Shown here: piece after piece, positions 8,835-16,940 of the stretch | Position numbering within the stretch: the first letter of the stretch is position 1 | Layout of the letters: each line of letters starts with the position of its first letter | From: Streptomyces africanus | GTDB lineage: Bacteria > Actinomycetota > Actinomycetes > Streptomycetales > Streptomycetaceae | Assembly: GCF_002150735.1 (NCBI RefSeq) | Contig: NZ_MUKA01000030.1 | Coordinates: 187-41,655 of the forward strand | Direction: 5' to 3' | Length of the DNA: 41,469 nt | The notes under the pieces: model-generated | Seen by the model: the letters and a program-made list of their open reading frames with translations, nothing else | Told to the model about the DNA's origin: nothing | Databases searched by the model: none | Position numbers and translations under genes: made by a program

Positions 8835-9857
8835 ATGGCGAGGGTCCGCGGCAAGGCTCCTACGATTTTGGACATCGCCGCGGAAGCCGGGGTCTCCAAA
8901 TCTGCCGTGTCACGTGCCCTTTCGGGACAAGGTGAGGTGAGCGCCGCTACCCGGGACCGGGTCGAGCGCGCCGCCCGCAAACTCGGCTACGTGGCCAATG
9001 CGATGGCCCGGGGGCTTGTCGCCTCGCAGACGAAGACGGTCGGTGTCCTGCTCCGGGACGTCACTCGGCCGTTCTACGCATGGCTGCAGACTGCGATGCA
9101 GCGCGCGGCCGAGGATCGCGGCTATCAGATCGTCACCGCCACCAGTGCCGCCGACCTGGGCGTGGCCGATGCATTGCGTGCGCTGACGACCCTCGTCTCC
9201 TTGCAGGTGGACGGCCTGGTCGTGTCGTCGGCTCGTTTGCCCTCGGAAGAGATCGTCCCGTTCATCGAACGAGTACCGATCGTGGTGGCCGGCCGCCGCG
9301 AGACAAGCCGCGGCATCACGAGTGTGTTCTGCGATGACGCTGACGGCGGCACGATGCTGGCGGAGCATCTGCTGCAGCTCGGACACGGGCGCATCGCGGT
9401 GGTCCTGACCGACCGCTCGTATTCGCTGAGCCAGTACGCCAGGGGCATTGCCATGATCGAGGGCGTACGGGCCGCAGGGAAAACCGCCGTTGTCTGGGAG
9501 GCCGCCTCGGACAGGGAAGCGGGCCAGGTGATCACAGACCAGATCGATGGATCTGGAGTCACGGCCATCATGTGTCCTACCGACGCGGCCGCCGTCGACG
9601 CCCTGGAGGTGCTGCGGCAGCGGGGGGAATCGGCACCCGAGCATTACACAGTGACCGGTTACGACGGTTTCGGCCCGCTGGCTACCCCTTACCTGGGGCT
9701 CACCACGTTCCGCCAGCCGGTGGAAGAGATCGGCAGAACCTCGATCGATCTCCTGATCGACAGGATCGAAGGCAAGACAGACCAGGACCGCCTGGTCGAG
9801 CTCAGAGGGAGTCTCGTCGAAGGCCGGACTGCGGGCGGAGTTCGTCGGTTGCCGTGA
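8835..9857 (+). CDS. LacI-family transcriptional regulator
   Basis: The 340-residue product has an N-terminal LacI helix-turn-helix (about 9-32: ILDIAAEAGVSKSAVSRAL), the hinge region with YVANAMARGL, and a periplasmic-binding-protein-like effector domain to the C-terminus (GYDGFGPLATPYLGLTT). I chose ATG 8835 because GGGAG lies 9 bases before it. An in-frame ATG at 8799 would start right at the operator and lacks a ribosome site. It controls, by inference, its own gene, the MgtC gene and the transporter operon, since all three have the same operator. The effector is probably the sugar or glycerophosphate derivative taken up by the transporter. It converges on mgtC with a 24-bp gap. Confidence 0.92.
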   Translation: MARVRGKAPTILDIAAEAGVSKSAVSRALSGQGEVSAATRDRVERAARKLGYVANAMARGLVASQTKTVGVLLRDVTRPFYAWLQTAMQRAAEDRGYQIVTATSAADLGVADALRALTTLVSLQVDGLVVSSARLPSEEIVPFIERVPIVVAGRRETSRGITSVFCDDADGGTMLAEHLLQLGHGRIAVVLTDRSYSLSQYARGIAMIEGVRAAGKTAVVWEAASDREAGQVITDQIDGSGVTAIMCPTDAAAVDALEVLRQRGESAPEHYTVTGYDGFGPLATPYLGLTTFRQPVEEIGRTSIDLLIDRIEGKTDQDRLVELRGSLVEGRTAGGVRRLP

Positions 9858-9881
9858 TCGTCGCGCGGCTTGCGGGTCCGG

Positions 9882-10625
9882 TCAGTCGTCGGTTTCGGCG
9901 GGCCACCACCGGCTGGATGTCACCTTCGGGTCCAGCCCGATCCGCTGGACCGCAACCTCCAGGCCGGCCGTATCACCGGCGTGCTGTGCCGAGACACCCG
10001 CCATGACCTTCGTCTGTGAACTCTTCCCGGGCCGTATGTCGAGCGACCGCAGCCTGTACTCCGGTCGATCGACTGCCTGCAGTACCAGCGCCCTGATGCG
10101 CGACTCGCTCTTGTCGGTGGTGACGACTTCGAGCATGAAGTCGGTCGGGACGTCTTCGTCGTCCGCTTGCTGCAGCAGTGACCCGGCCTGCCGTTGGCGT
10201 CCGTTGACGAATCGGCCCAGGGGCCGCAGGAGCGTGTTGGTGGCGATGATCGCCACGCAGCCGATGACCGCCATGACTTCCATCCCCGCTCCGGCGAGAG
10301 AGCCGACCGCCGCCGCACACCACAGGGTCGCGGCCGTGGTCAGTCCTCTGATGTCGACCCCGTCCCGCAGGATGACGCCGGCCCCGAGGAAACCGATCCC
10401 GGACACGACCTGGGCCGCCACGCGCGTGGGATCCGCCCCGGGATCCGTGCCGAGCCCCACGGCCCCCATGACCACGAACAGGGAAGCGCCGACGGAGACC
10501 AGGGCGTTGGTGCGAATGCCGGCGGTGCGCAGGCGCCACTGGCGCTCCATGCCGATCGCCGCGCCCAGCACCATCGCGACGAGGATTCTGAACGCGAGCC
10601 CGAGGATGACACCGGGGTCCGACAC
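9882..10625 (-). CDS. MgtC/SapB-family membrane protein
   Basis: This 247-residue protein begins at GTG 10625 behind AAAGGGG. The first 130 or so residues hold several membrane helices with the family hallmarks: GAAIGMERQWR, RTAGIRTNALVSVGASLF, and LRDGVDIRGLTTAATLWCAA. The C-terminal 85 residues form a soluble ACT-like domain. MgtC proteins are linked to growth under low magnesium and to phosphate or membrane-potential homeostasis; the biochemical role is debated. A variant of the LacI operator lies 51-62 bases upstream, so it may be co-controlled with the uptake operon. It is transcribed divergently from that operon. Confidence 0.9.
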   Translation of the reverse strand: MSDPGVILGLAFRILVAMVLGAAIGMERQWRLRTAGIRTNALVSVGASLFVVMGAVGLGTDPGADPTRVAAQVVSGIGFLGAGVILRDGVDIRGLTTAATLWCAAAVGSLAGAGMEVMAVIGCVAIIATNTLLRPLGRFVNGRQRQAGSLLQQADDEDVPTDFMLEVVTTDKSESRIRALVLQAVDRPEYRLRSLDIRPGKSSQTKVMAGVSAQHAGDTAGLEVAVQRIGLDPKVTSSRWWPAETDD

Positions 10626-10675
10626 AGGACGCCCCTTTCCTGGTTTGCCGTAGGCATCCGGCACACCATCGGACC

Positions 10676-10687
10676 GGGAGCGTTCCC
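10676..10687 (-). promoter_or_regulatory. Variant LacI operator before mgtC
   Basis: GGGAGCGTTCCC differs from the palindrome at 8785 and 10828 in one base. It sits between the start of the MgtC gene and the transporter operon, about 50 bases before the MgtC start. Binding is inferred from the match only. Confidence 0.55.
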
Positions 10688-10780
10688 GGCGGCAGGCTAC
10701 GCCGATCGCCCGTGTTCGACAAGGGTGACGGGCGGCAGACACGGACTTTTGTTGCAACCTGCCGTTTGCCGAAGCGTTGC

Positions 10781-10839
10781 TTGTTCGCTTCGCCGGGCCT
10801 CTGATACTTTCAAGCCATTGCCAGCCCGGGAACGTTCCC
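10781..10839 (+). promoter_or_regulatory. Transporter operon promoter and LacI operator
   Basis: TTGTTC (10781-10786) and GATACT (10803-10808) are spaced by 16 bases and form a plausible sigma-70-type promoter. The perfect palindrome GGGAACGTTCCC at 10828-10839 lies just downstream of the expected transcription start, a position where a bound repressor would block RNA polymerase. A further palindrome, GTTGCAAC, lies near 10750. Confidence 0.7.
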
Positions 10840-10881
10840 GTAACGTGGCGGACCTGCGGTACGCCGGGCAAAGGAGTTCAT

Positions 10882-11787
10882 ATGCCTTCACATACGTCGT
10901 CTTCCCTGGCGGCGAGGTGGCGAAGAAACGGCGTCGGCCCGTGGCTTGTTCTGCCGGCTGCCGCGCTGCTGGCGGTCTTTGTCTTCAGGCCGCTTGTCCG
11001 GAGCCTGCAGCTCAGTACCTACGCCAGCGACCTCATCGGGAATCCGACCCGGTTCGTCGGCCTGGACAACTACACCTCGCTGCTGTCGGACCCGGATTTC
11101 CTGCATACGGTCGTCATCTCGGTCGTCATCGCCCTGCTGGGGATGTTCCTGGCGACCTTCGGTGCGCTGTGCGCGGTGCTTCTGCTGCGCGGCCGGCTTC
11201 CGGGCGGCGGGATCTTCAACGTGATTTTCTCGCTGCCGTTCGCCTACTCCGCGGCCTCGGCTTCCACGGTGTTCGCGGGGCTCTTCGCGCCGTCGGTGGG
11301 AGTTCTCAACATCATTCTCGGCAATCTGGGAGTGCCCGGCCCGCACTGGCTGGACAGCCCTGTTGCCGCGGTGTGGTCCATCGCCATCGCGACCGCCTGG
11401 TACGAGTTCGGGTTCGCCTTCCTCGTCCTGACAGCAGCCGTGCGCGACGTGCCGCCGGAGGTCATCGAGGCCGCGCAGCTCGACGGCGCGGCCGGCTTCC
11501 GCCTCGCGGCTCGCATCCTCGTGCCCATCATGCGTCCGAGCATCCTGTTCCTGGTGGTGACCCAGACGATCACGGGGCTGCAGTCGTTCGCGCAGATCCA
11601 GGTACTGACCCGGGGCGGACCCGCCGGAGCCACGACCAACCTGGTCTACCGCATGTACCAGTTGGCCTTCGGCAACGGCACACCGGACTTCGGCCGGGCA
11701 TCGGTCATCGCGATCGTTCTCGTTCTCATCGTCGCGGTGATCACGGCGCTCCAGTTCCGGCTGCTCGGACGGGAGAAGGCAGCATGA
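10882..11787 (+). CDS. ABC transporter permease, MalF/UgpA type
   Basis: This is a 301-residue inner-membrane protein with about six hydrophobic helices. The EAA loop that docks the ATPase reads EVIEAAQLDGAAGFRLAARI followed by LVPIMRPS near the C-terminus. AAGGAG sits 5 bases before ATG 10882. A longer open frame upstream would run through the operator and is rejected. It is the first gene of a five-gene operon and overlaps the next permease by 4 bases (ATGA). By family it forms a heterodimer with that permease to import a sugar or glycerophosphate-like solute. No ATP-binding subunit is encoded here; Streptomyces often supplies a shared one such as MsiK. Confidence 0.92.
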   Translation: MPSHTSSSLAARWRRNGVGPWLVLPAAALLAVFVFRPLVRSLQLSTYASDLIGNPTRFVGLDNYTSLLSDPDFLHTVVISVVIALLGMFLATFGALCAVLLLRGRLPGGGIFNVIFSLPFAYSAASASTVFAGLFAPSVGVLNIILGNLGVPGPHWLDSPVAAVWSIAIATAWYEFGFAFLVLTAAVRDVPPEVIEAAQLDGAAGFRLAARILVPIMRPSILFLVVTQTITGLQSFAQIQVLTRGGPAGATTNLVYRMYQLAFGNGTPDFGRASVIAIVLVLIVAVITALQFRLLGREKAA

Positions 11788-12677
11788 TTTCGACAGAACT
11801 CAGGCCGGCTCCGATGAAGCCGGAGGCTGATGCGGCGCCCTCCTCCCCGCACAGGGTGCACGTTGCGGGAGCGTGGGCCATTGCCCGGTTCGCGGCTGTG
11901 CTGGTCTTCGCGGCGATCGTCTTCCTGCCCGTGTACGTCTCGTTCGTCGGTGCCTTCACGCCCAACGGGGAGTTCGCGCGCAGCGGGATCGTTCCCAGCC
12001 CGGCCGATGTGACGGTCGGCAACTTCCACGAGGCGATGACGGCCATACCGCTGGTGCGGGAGTACTTCGTGAGCGTCGGCGTCGTCACACTGCAGACACT
12101 CGGGCAGCTCCTGACCGGGGCTCTGGCGGCGTATGCCCTGGTCTTCCCGCGCTGGCGGGGCCGCAAGATCGCCTTCGTTCTGGTCCTTGTCACGCTGGCG
12201 ATCCCCGCCGAGAGCATCGTCATCCCCAACTACGAACTTGTCAGCGCGATCGGGCTGCGTAACACGATCCTCGGGGTCGTGATCCCGTACGTGGCTGCGG
12301 GATACCCGGTCTTCCTGCTCCGGCAGGCGTTCGCCGCCGTGCCCACCGAAATCTGGGAGGCGGCACGGATGGACGGCGCCGGTGACATCCGGGCCCTGTT
12401 CACGATCATCATGCCGGCCTGCCGGCCCCAGGTCACCAACGCGGTGATCTGGAGTGCTCTGGCTGCGTGGAACGGTTTCTTCTGGCCGCTGCTGATCACC
12501 GACACGGCCGCCGCCCGGACCATCCAGGTCGGGATCTCCCAGCTCGCCGCTTCCGAGGCGGCCAGCCCGGCAGTGATCTTCGCGGGTGCTGTCCTCGTGG
12601 TCGTCCCCACGATCCTCCTCGTCATCTTCGCCCAGCGCTTCCTCATCAACGGCTTGACCCGCGGCGTCCTGCGCTGA
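11784..12677 (+). CDS. ABC transporter permease, MalG/UgpE type
   Basis: The 297-residue product has a soluble N-terminus of about 35 residues and then six predicted membrane helices. Its EAA motif reads EIWEAARMDGAGDIRALFTI followed by IMPACRPQ. The ATG lies inside the stop of the preceding gene (ATGA overlap), so translation is coupled. It pairs with the upstream permease. The C-terminus (LINGLTRGVLR) is typical of MalG/UgpE proteins, which end in a short basic tail. Confidence 0.92.
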   Translation: MISTELRPAPMKPEADAAPSSPHRVHVAGAWAIARFAAVLVFAAIVFLPVYVSFVGAFTPNGEFARSGIVPSPADVTVGNFHEAMTAIPLVREYFVSVGVVTLQTLGQLLTGALAAYALVFPRWRGRKIAFVLVLVTLAIPAESIVIPNYELVSAIGLRNTILGVVIPYVAAGYPVFLLRQAFAAVPTEIWEAARMDGAGDIRALFTIIMPACRPQVTNAVIWSALAAWNGFFWPLLITDTAAARTIQVGISQLAASEAASPAVIFAGAVLVVVPTILLVIFAQRFLINGLTRGVLR

Positions 12678-12716
12678 ACCGGCCCCGTCCCTCCTCATTG
12701 ATCCGAAGGAACCGTC

Positions 12717-14087
12717 ATGAAAAGCAGATTCGCGGCTGCCGCCATAGCGGTAACCGTCATGGCCGGCTCAGCGGCCTGCAGTCCGGCCTCGAGCGGGGGC
12801 GGCAGCGGGGCGCCCGACGCGTCCGCACTGAAGAACGCCAAGGGCGTCACCGAGATCACGGTCTGGCACGGTCTCGGCGCCGCCAACGGTGTCGCCTTCA
12901 ACAAGCTGATCAGTCAGTTCAACGCGGCCAACAAGGGCAAGATCCACGTCAAGGCCACCTTCCAGGGCATCTACGCCGACCTGCTGGCCAAGTACACGGC
13001 GGGCCTGCGCGGCAACTCCACCCCGACCATCATGGTCGCCGGTGACATCGCCACAGGGTTCATGACCGACGTCAAGAAGAGCATCCCGGCGGCGGACATG
13101 GCCAAGGCCAACCCCGGTGACCTGAAGCTCGCGGATCTCTCCGCGACAGGCCGCAACTACTACACGGTCAACGGCAAACTGCAGGCCGTCCCGATGAACA
13201 TGTCCACACCGGCACTGTGGGTCAACCGCGACCTGCTCGCGAAGGCCGGCATCCCCAAGAGCACCGATCTCAGCACGCTGGACGCCGTGGTCGCCGCGGC
13301 CAGGACCGTGGCCGAGAAGACCGGGCAGAAGGGCTTCACCATGCCCGACGACGACTGGTACATCGAACAGCTCGCAGCCACCGCGGGCCAGGACTTCTGC
13401 ACGCCGGACAACGGTCGCAAGGGCACCGCGGCCTCCGGTATCACCATCAACACCGGTGCGGCGAAGTCGGCTATCACGAAGGTAGCGGACCTCTACCGCA
13501 CGGGTGTGGCTGTGGATGGGGCGCCCGACGGCTCTGCTGCCCTTTCCGGCTTCCAGGCCGGCAAGGTCGCCTTCATGCTGAACAGCTCGGGCGCACTCGG
13601 TGCGCTGAAGGGCGGCACCAGGTTCGACTACGAGGCCCTGCCGTTCCCCACAACTGGTCCCAGGGGCAGCTCCGGCCCCGTCATCGGAGGCTCCGCCCTC
13701 TGGCTCAGCAGCACCGCCACGGACGCGCAGAAGGTGGCCGGCTGGAAGCTGGAGACCTTCCTCACCTCGGCCGCCGCTCAGGAGCAGTTCAGCCATGCGA
13801 CCGGCTATGTGCCGGTCAACTCCAAGACCGACGCGTCCTCCTCCCAGCAGGCGTACCTCAAGGCGAATCCGAACTTCCGGACGTTCACCACCCAGATCAA
13901 GAACACCCCCACCGTGTCGGCACCAGCCGGCTGCGTGACCGGCGCGATGACCGCCATCCGTACCGGCAACATCAACCAGATCCAGGCCGCTTTCTCCGGC
14001 CAGAAGTCGATCGACGAGGCGCTCGACCAGGCAGCCGCCGACGCCAAGAAGGCGATCAAGGCCTACCAGGACCAGCTCGGCCAGTAG
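12717..14087 (+). CDS. Extracellular solute-binding lipoprotein, UgpB-like
   Basis: The 456-residue protein starts behind GAAGGA with a signal peptide ending in the lipobox GSAAC, so Cys21 is the lipid-anchored residue. The mature part begins after a Gly/Ser/Ala linker with VTEITVWHGLGAANGVAFNK, the pattern of UgpB and other family 1 binding proteins, and continues with the two-lobed fold (MNMSTPALWVNRDLLAKAG; FQAGKVAFMLNSSGALG). It captures the solute outside the membrane and hands it to the two permeases encoded just upstream (39-bp gap). The exact ligand cannot be read from the sequence. The two downstream phosphoester-cleaving enzymes suggest a phosphorylated or cyclic-phosphate compound. 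Confidence 0.92.
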   Translation: MKSRFAAAAIAVTVMAGSAACSPASSGGGSGAPDASALKNAKGVTEITVWHGLGAANGVAFNKLISQFNAANKGKIHVKATFQGIYADLLAKYTAGLRGNSTPTIMVAGDIATGFMTDVKKSIPAADMAKANPGDLKLADLSATGRNYYTVNGKLQAVPMNMSTPALWVNRDLLAKAGIPKSTDLSTLDAVVAAARTVAEKTGQKGFTMPDDDWYIEQLAATAGQDFCTPDNGRKGTAASGITINTGAAKSAITKVADLYRTGVAVDGAPDGSAALSGFQAGKVAFMLNSSGALGALKGGTRFDYEALPFPTTGPRGSSGPVIGGSALWLSSTATDAQKVAGWKLETFLTSAAAQEQFSHATGYVPVNSKTDASSSQQAYLKANPNFRTFTTQIKNTPTVSAPAGCVTGAMTAIRTGNINQIQAAFSGQKSIDEALDQAAADAKKAIKAYQDQLGQ

Positions 14088-14121
14088 CTGCCCCAACCAG
14101 CACCGACGAGAACAGAGAGGG

Positions 14122-14742
14122 ATGACCTTGACGGACATCCGCTACGGAATCTTCCTCCGGCCCGACCCCGCAACCTGCTGGGCCGTCACCCAGGTGACTT
14201 TCGCGCTGAACAGGCAATTCGGACTCGTGTCGGCAGGCGCGTTCCCACCGCACGCCACCCTCATCGGGAATCTGTGCACCCAGGCCACCGAGACCGAACT
14301 CATCACCGTCCTTGATTCCGTCTTCGAGAACGTCACACCGTTTCCCGTCTACAACCACGGCATAACCCGGACAGGGACAGGCTCATACGAATACAACGTC
14401 AATCTCGACGCCTCCGGGAACCGGCCCAACGAACCGCTCGGCCGAGTCGCTGATGCGGTGGCCAAGGCGGTAGTGCCGCTCTCGGTCCCCGTCGACGACT
14501 TCCTGGTGACCCCGGTCGCCGACTACAGGTTCGCCGGACATCTCGCCCTGGCAAGTCACGAACTGGCCGTCGACAACCGGCTGAGCAATGAGGTCGGGGA
14601 CTTCCTGGCCGGCCTCCCTCTGCACGCGCCAGAATCCTTCGCCGCCCGGTGGTACTCGCTGTTCGAGTTCCAAGCCGACTGGAGCAGCCACTGGTGGCAG
14701 AACATGTCGTGGCGCCACCTCCACTCGTGGGAGGCCGTGTGA
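14122..14742 (+). CDS. 2H-family phosphoesterase-like protein
   Basis: This 206-residue cytoplasmic protein has the first 2H signature in FPPHATLIGN (His44, H-x-T-h). A second His in the expected place reads GHLALASHEL (His140), where the usual Thr or Ser is replaced by Ala. 2H enzymes open cyclic nucleotide or sugar phosphates or ligate RNA ends. Its position behind an ABC importer and before a HAD phosphatase suggests it opens a cyclic phosphodiester brought in by the transporter. ATG 14122 lies almost on the GAGAGGG site; an in-frame TTG at 14128 has better spacing and may be the true start. The C-terminus is unusually Trp-rich (WSSHWWQNMSW). The last codon overlaps the next gene. Confidence 0.65.
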   Translation: MTLTDIRYGIFLRPDPATCWAVTQVTFALNRQFGLVSAGAFPPHATLIGNLCTQATETELITVLDSVFENVTPFPVYNHGITRTGTGSYEYNVNLDASGNRPNEPLGRVADAVAKAVVPLSVPVDDFLVTPVADYRFAGHLALASHELAVDNRLSNEVGDFLAGLPLHAPESFAARWYSLFEFQADWSSHWWQNMSWRHLHSWEAV

Positions 14743-15365
14743 CACCCTCCGCCGCAACCGCTCCGAGCGCGGTCATCTTCGATCTCGGTGAAGTACTCGC
14801 CACCCCACCAGGTCTGTACGCATCCCTGGCGGCATGCCTGCCCCATCAACCCGAAGCTTTGGAAACCGCCTACTGGGCGCACCGCGACGCGTACGACCGG
14901 GGCGGCACCGCACACGCCTACTGGACCTCAGTCCTTGCCGACCTCGGCATTTCGGCAACGCCCAGCGTCATCGCCGACCTGGTCCGCATCGACACCCAAG
15001 CGTGGACGACCATCCGTCCGGACGCGATCTCCCTCCTTGCGGCCCTGTCGGACAGCGGCATCCGCGTCGGGATACTGTCCAACGCGACTCTTGAGATGGC
15101 CACGGCCGCCCGCGCAGCCCCCTGGGGCGGTTACGTCACCGACTGGTTTTTCTCCTGCGAACTGCGGCTGGCGAAACCCGACGCCGCGATCTACCACCAC
15201 GTCACGAACGAACTAGCGCTCCCAGCCGCATCAATCCTGTTCATCGACGACCGCCGGGCGAACGTGAACGGCGCTCTGGACGCCGGCTGGAACGCCCACG
15301 TATGGACCTCAGGCCCGGACACCGCGAGTCTGCTGACGGACCTGGGGGTGCTCAAGCCGGTCTGA
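14739..15365 (+). CDS. HAD-family phosphatase, YihX-like
   Basis: The GTG start overlaps the preceding stop (GTGA) and is preceded by GGGAGG at 5 bases; a longer frame is rejected. The 208-residue protein has HAD motif I FDLGEVL (nucleophile Asp15, with Gly17 where many HAD phosphatases have the second Asp, as in YihX), motif II ILSNAT (Ser114), motif III Lys146 in LAKPDAAIYHH and motif IV FIDDRRANV (Asp170, Asp171). YihX-type enzymes remove phosphate from sugar phosphates such as glucose-1-phosphate. It probably completes the pathway by dephosphorylating the product of the 2H enzyme. It is the last gene of the operon. Confidence 0.85.
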   Translation: MTPSAATAPSAVIFDLGEVLATPPGLYASLAACLPHQPEALETAYWAHRDAYDRGGTAHAYWTSVLADLGISATPSVIADLVRIDTQAWTTIRPDAISLLAALSDSGIRVGILSNATLEMATAARAAPWGGYVTDWFFSCELRLAKPDAAIYHHVTNELALPAASILFIDDRRANVNGALDAGWNAHVWTSGPDTASLLTDLGVLKPV

Positions 15366-15814
15366 ACCCGAACCGGCACGCCCGTCGCCCTCGGCGCACC
15401 TCGAGCCGTGCCATGACCGAGCGGGGTGTGCGCGTGATCGCGTCCGAGTCGTGGTGTTGGCGTGTGAGGGGGGCCTGGTGGCGCCCCGGCAGCGCACGGA
15501 AATGCTGACGTCAGGCGAGGGACGATCTCTCCCGCGGAAGCGGCGCGGGCAGGGGCGCGGACTCCCACTGCGGTGTCACCCCTTGGCCCGTCGCCACTGC
15601 CGGTACAACTGTTCGTAGCGTGCCGCGACCGCGGCCCGGGGAAGGAATCGTGCTGAGCTCCTGGCGCACGTCCAGGCAGCGCAGCCGGACACTGAGCTGC
15701 TCGGGATCCCGTGTCGTACGGTCCGACGTCGCGGTGGCCCACCGTCTGCAACGGATCTCACCGAACCCGGCGGTGCCGCCGGTACGGCCGAAAGATCTGA
15801 ACCAATACCGGGAA
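15366..15814. other. Gap between convergent operons
   Basis: No gene is supported. A minus-strand piece near 15580-15660 reads FLPRAAVAARYEQLYRQWRR and looks like the last residues of some enzyme, but it is too short to assign. No strong hairpin was seen. Confidence 0.35.
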
Positions 15815-16933
15815 TCAGGCGGCGACGAGCTCCTGCTCGCGGTCCGGCGTTTTGACCTTGGGCTTCTTGTTCGGCAGCGAGAGCCGGAAGACCTTGCGCC
15901 ACGCGGAGAACACCTGCTTGGGCAGCGGGCCGGTGACGTACTCCAGCTCGTACTTCTCGAACAGCGCGCGCACCTTCACCGCGACCTCGGCGTACCGGTT
16001 GCTCGGCAGGTCCGGGAACAGGTGGTGCTCGATCTGGTGCGACAGGTTGCCGGTCATGAAGTGCATGGCCCTGCTGCCGCTGATGTTCGCCGAGCCCATC
16101 ATCTGGCGCAGGTACCACTGGCCGCGCGTCTCGCCCTTGATCGACCGGCGCTCGAAGACCTGCACGCCCTCGGGGAAGTGCCCGCACATGATCACCGAGT
16201 GGGACCAGATGTTGCGGACCAGGTTCGCGGTGAACGTGGCGGCGAGCGTGGGGAGGAACGACGGGCCCGACAGCAGCGGGTGGATCACGTAGTCCTTGAG
16301 CACCTGCTTGCGGATCTTGCGGCCCACGGCCTTGGCCCGCGCGCGGAACTCGGGGTTCTTGCGGCGGCGCTTGTGCAGGTTCTTGCCGAGCTCCAGGTCG
16401 TACGCGGCGATGCCGTACTCGAAGAAGCAGGCGTTGATGAAGTTCCACAGCGGCTGGCCGAGGTGGATCGGGTGCCACCTCTGGTCCTCGTCGACGCGCA
16501 TGATGCCGTAGCCGAGGTCGTTGTCCTTGCCGATCACGTTGGTGTACGTGTGGTGCAGCTCGTTGTGCGAGTGCTTCCACTGGTCGGCCGGCGATACGTG
16601 ATCCCATTCCCAGGTGGTGGAGTGGATCTTCGGGTCCCGCATCCAGTCCCACTGGCCGTGCAGGATGTTGTGGCCGATCTCCATGTTGTCCATGATCTTC
16701 GCCACGGACAGCCCGGCGGTGCCGAGCAGCCACGCGGGCGGGAAGATCGAGAACAGCAGCACGCCCCTGCTGACCAGCTCGAGCTTGCGCTGCGCCGAGA
16801 TGACCTTACGGATGTAGGCGGCGTCTTTCTCGCCGCGGCCGGCGATCACCTCGTCGCGGATCGCGTCCAGCTCGCGGCCCAGCTCCTCGATCTGCTCCGC
16901 GGTCAGGTGGGCGGTGGGGTCGATGGCGGTCAA
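15815..16933 (-). CDS. Fatty-acid (acyl-CoA type) desaturase
   Basis: The 372-residue membrane di-iron desaturase carries the three histidine boxes: HNILH (88-92), HNELHH (123-128) and HQIEHH (299-304). Hydrophobic stretches around 55-80 and 220-250 span the membrane. The start is a TTG behind TAGGAG. It inserts a double bond into an acyl chain, with oxygen and electrons from the reductase encoded 7 bp upstream; the pair resembles mycobacterial DesA3 and Rv3230c. It is the second gene of a two-gene operon that faces away from a PucR regulator. Confidence 0.93.
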   Translation of the reverse strand: MTAIDPTAHLTAEQIEELGRELDAIRDEVIAGRGEKDAAYIRKVISAQRKLELVSRGVLLFSIFPPAWLLGTAGLSVAKIMDNMEIGHNILHGQWDWMRDPKIHSTTWEWDHVSPADQWKHSHNELHHTYTNVIGKDNDLGYGIMRVDEDQRWHPIHLGQPLWNFINACFFEYGIAAYDLELGKNLHKRRRKNPEFRARAKAVGRKIRKQVLKDYVIHPLLSGPSFLPTLAATFTANLVRNIWSHSVIMCGHFPEGVQVFERRSIKGETRGQWYLRQMMGSANISGSRAMHFMTGNLSHQIEHHLFPDLPSNRYAEVAVKVRALFEKYELEYVTGPLPKQVFSAWRKVFRLSLPNKKPKVKTPDREQELVAA

Positions 16934-16940
16934 GGTGCTC

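Noticed and set aside
10194..11783. Very long plus-strand open frame upstream of the second permease
   Set aside because: It is the antisense and off-frame shadow of mgtC and the first permease; only the part from ATG 11784 is a gene.
12768..14138. Long minus-strand frame opposite the binding-protein gene
   Set aside because: Gly/Val/Arg-rich shadow typical of high-GC antisense frames; no start site or motif.
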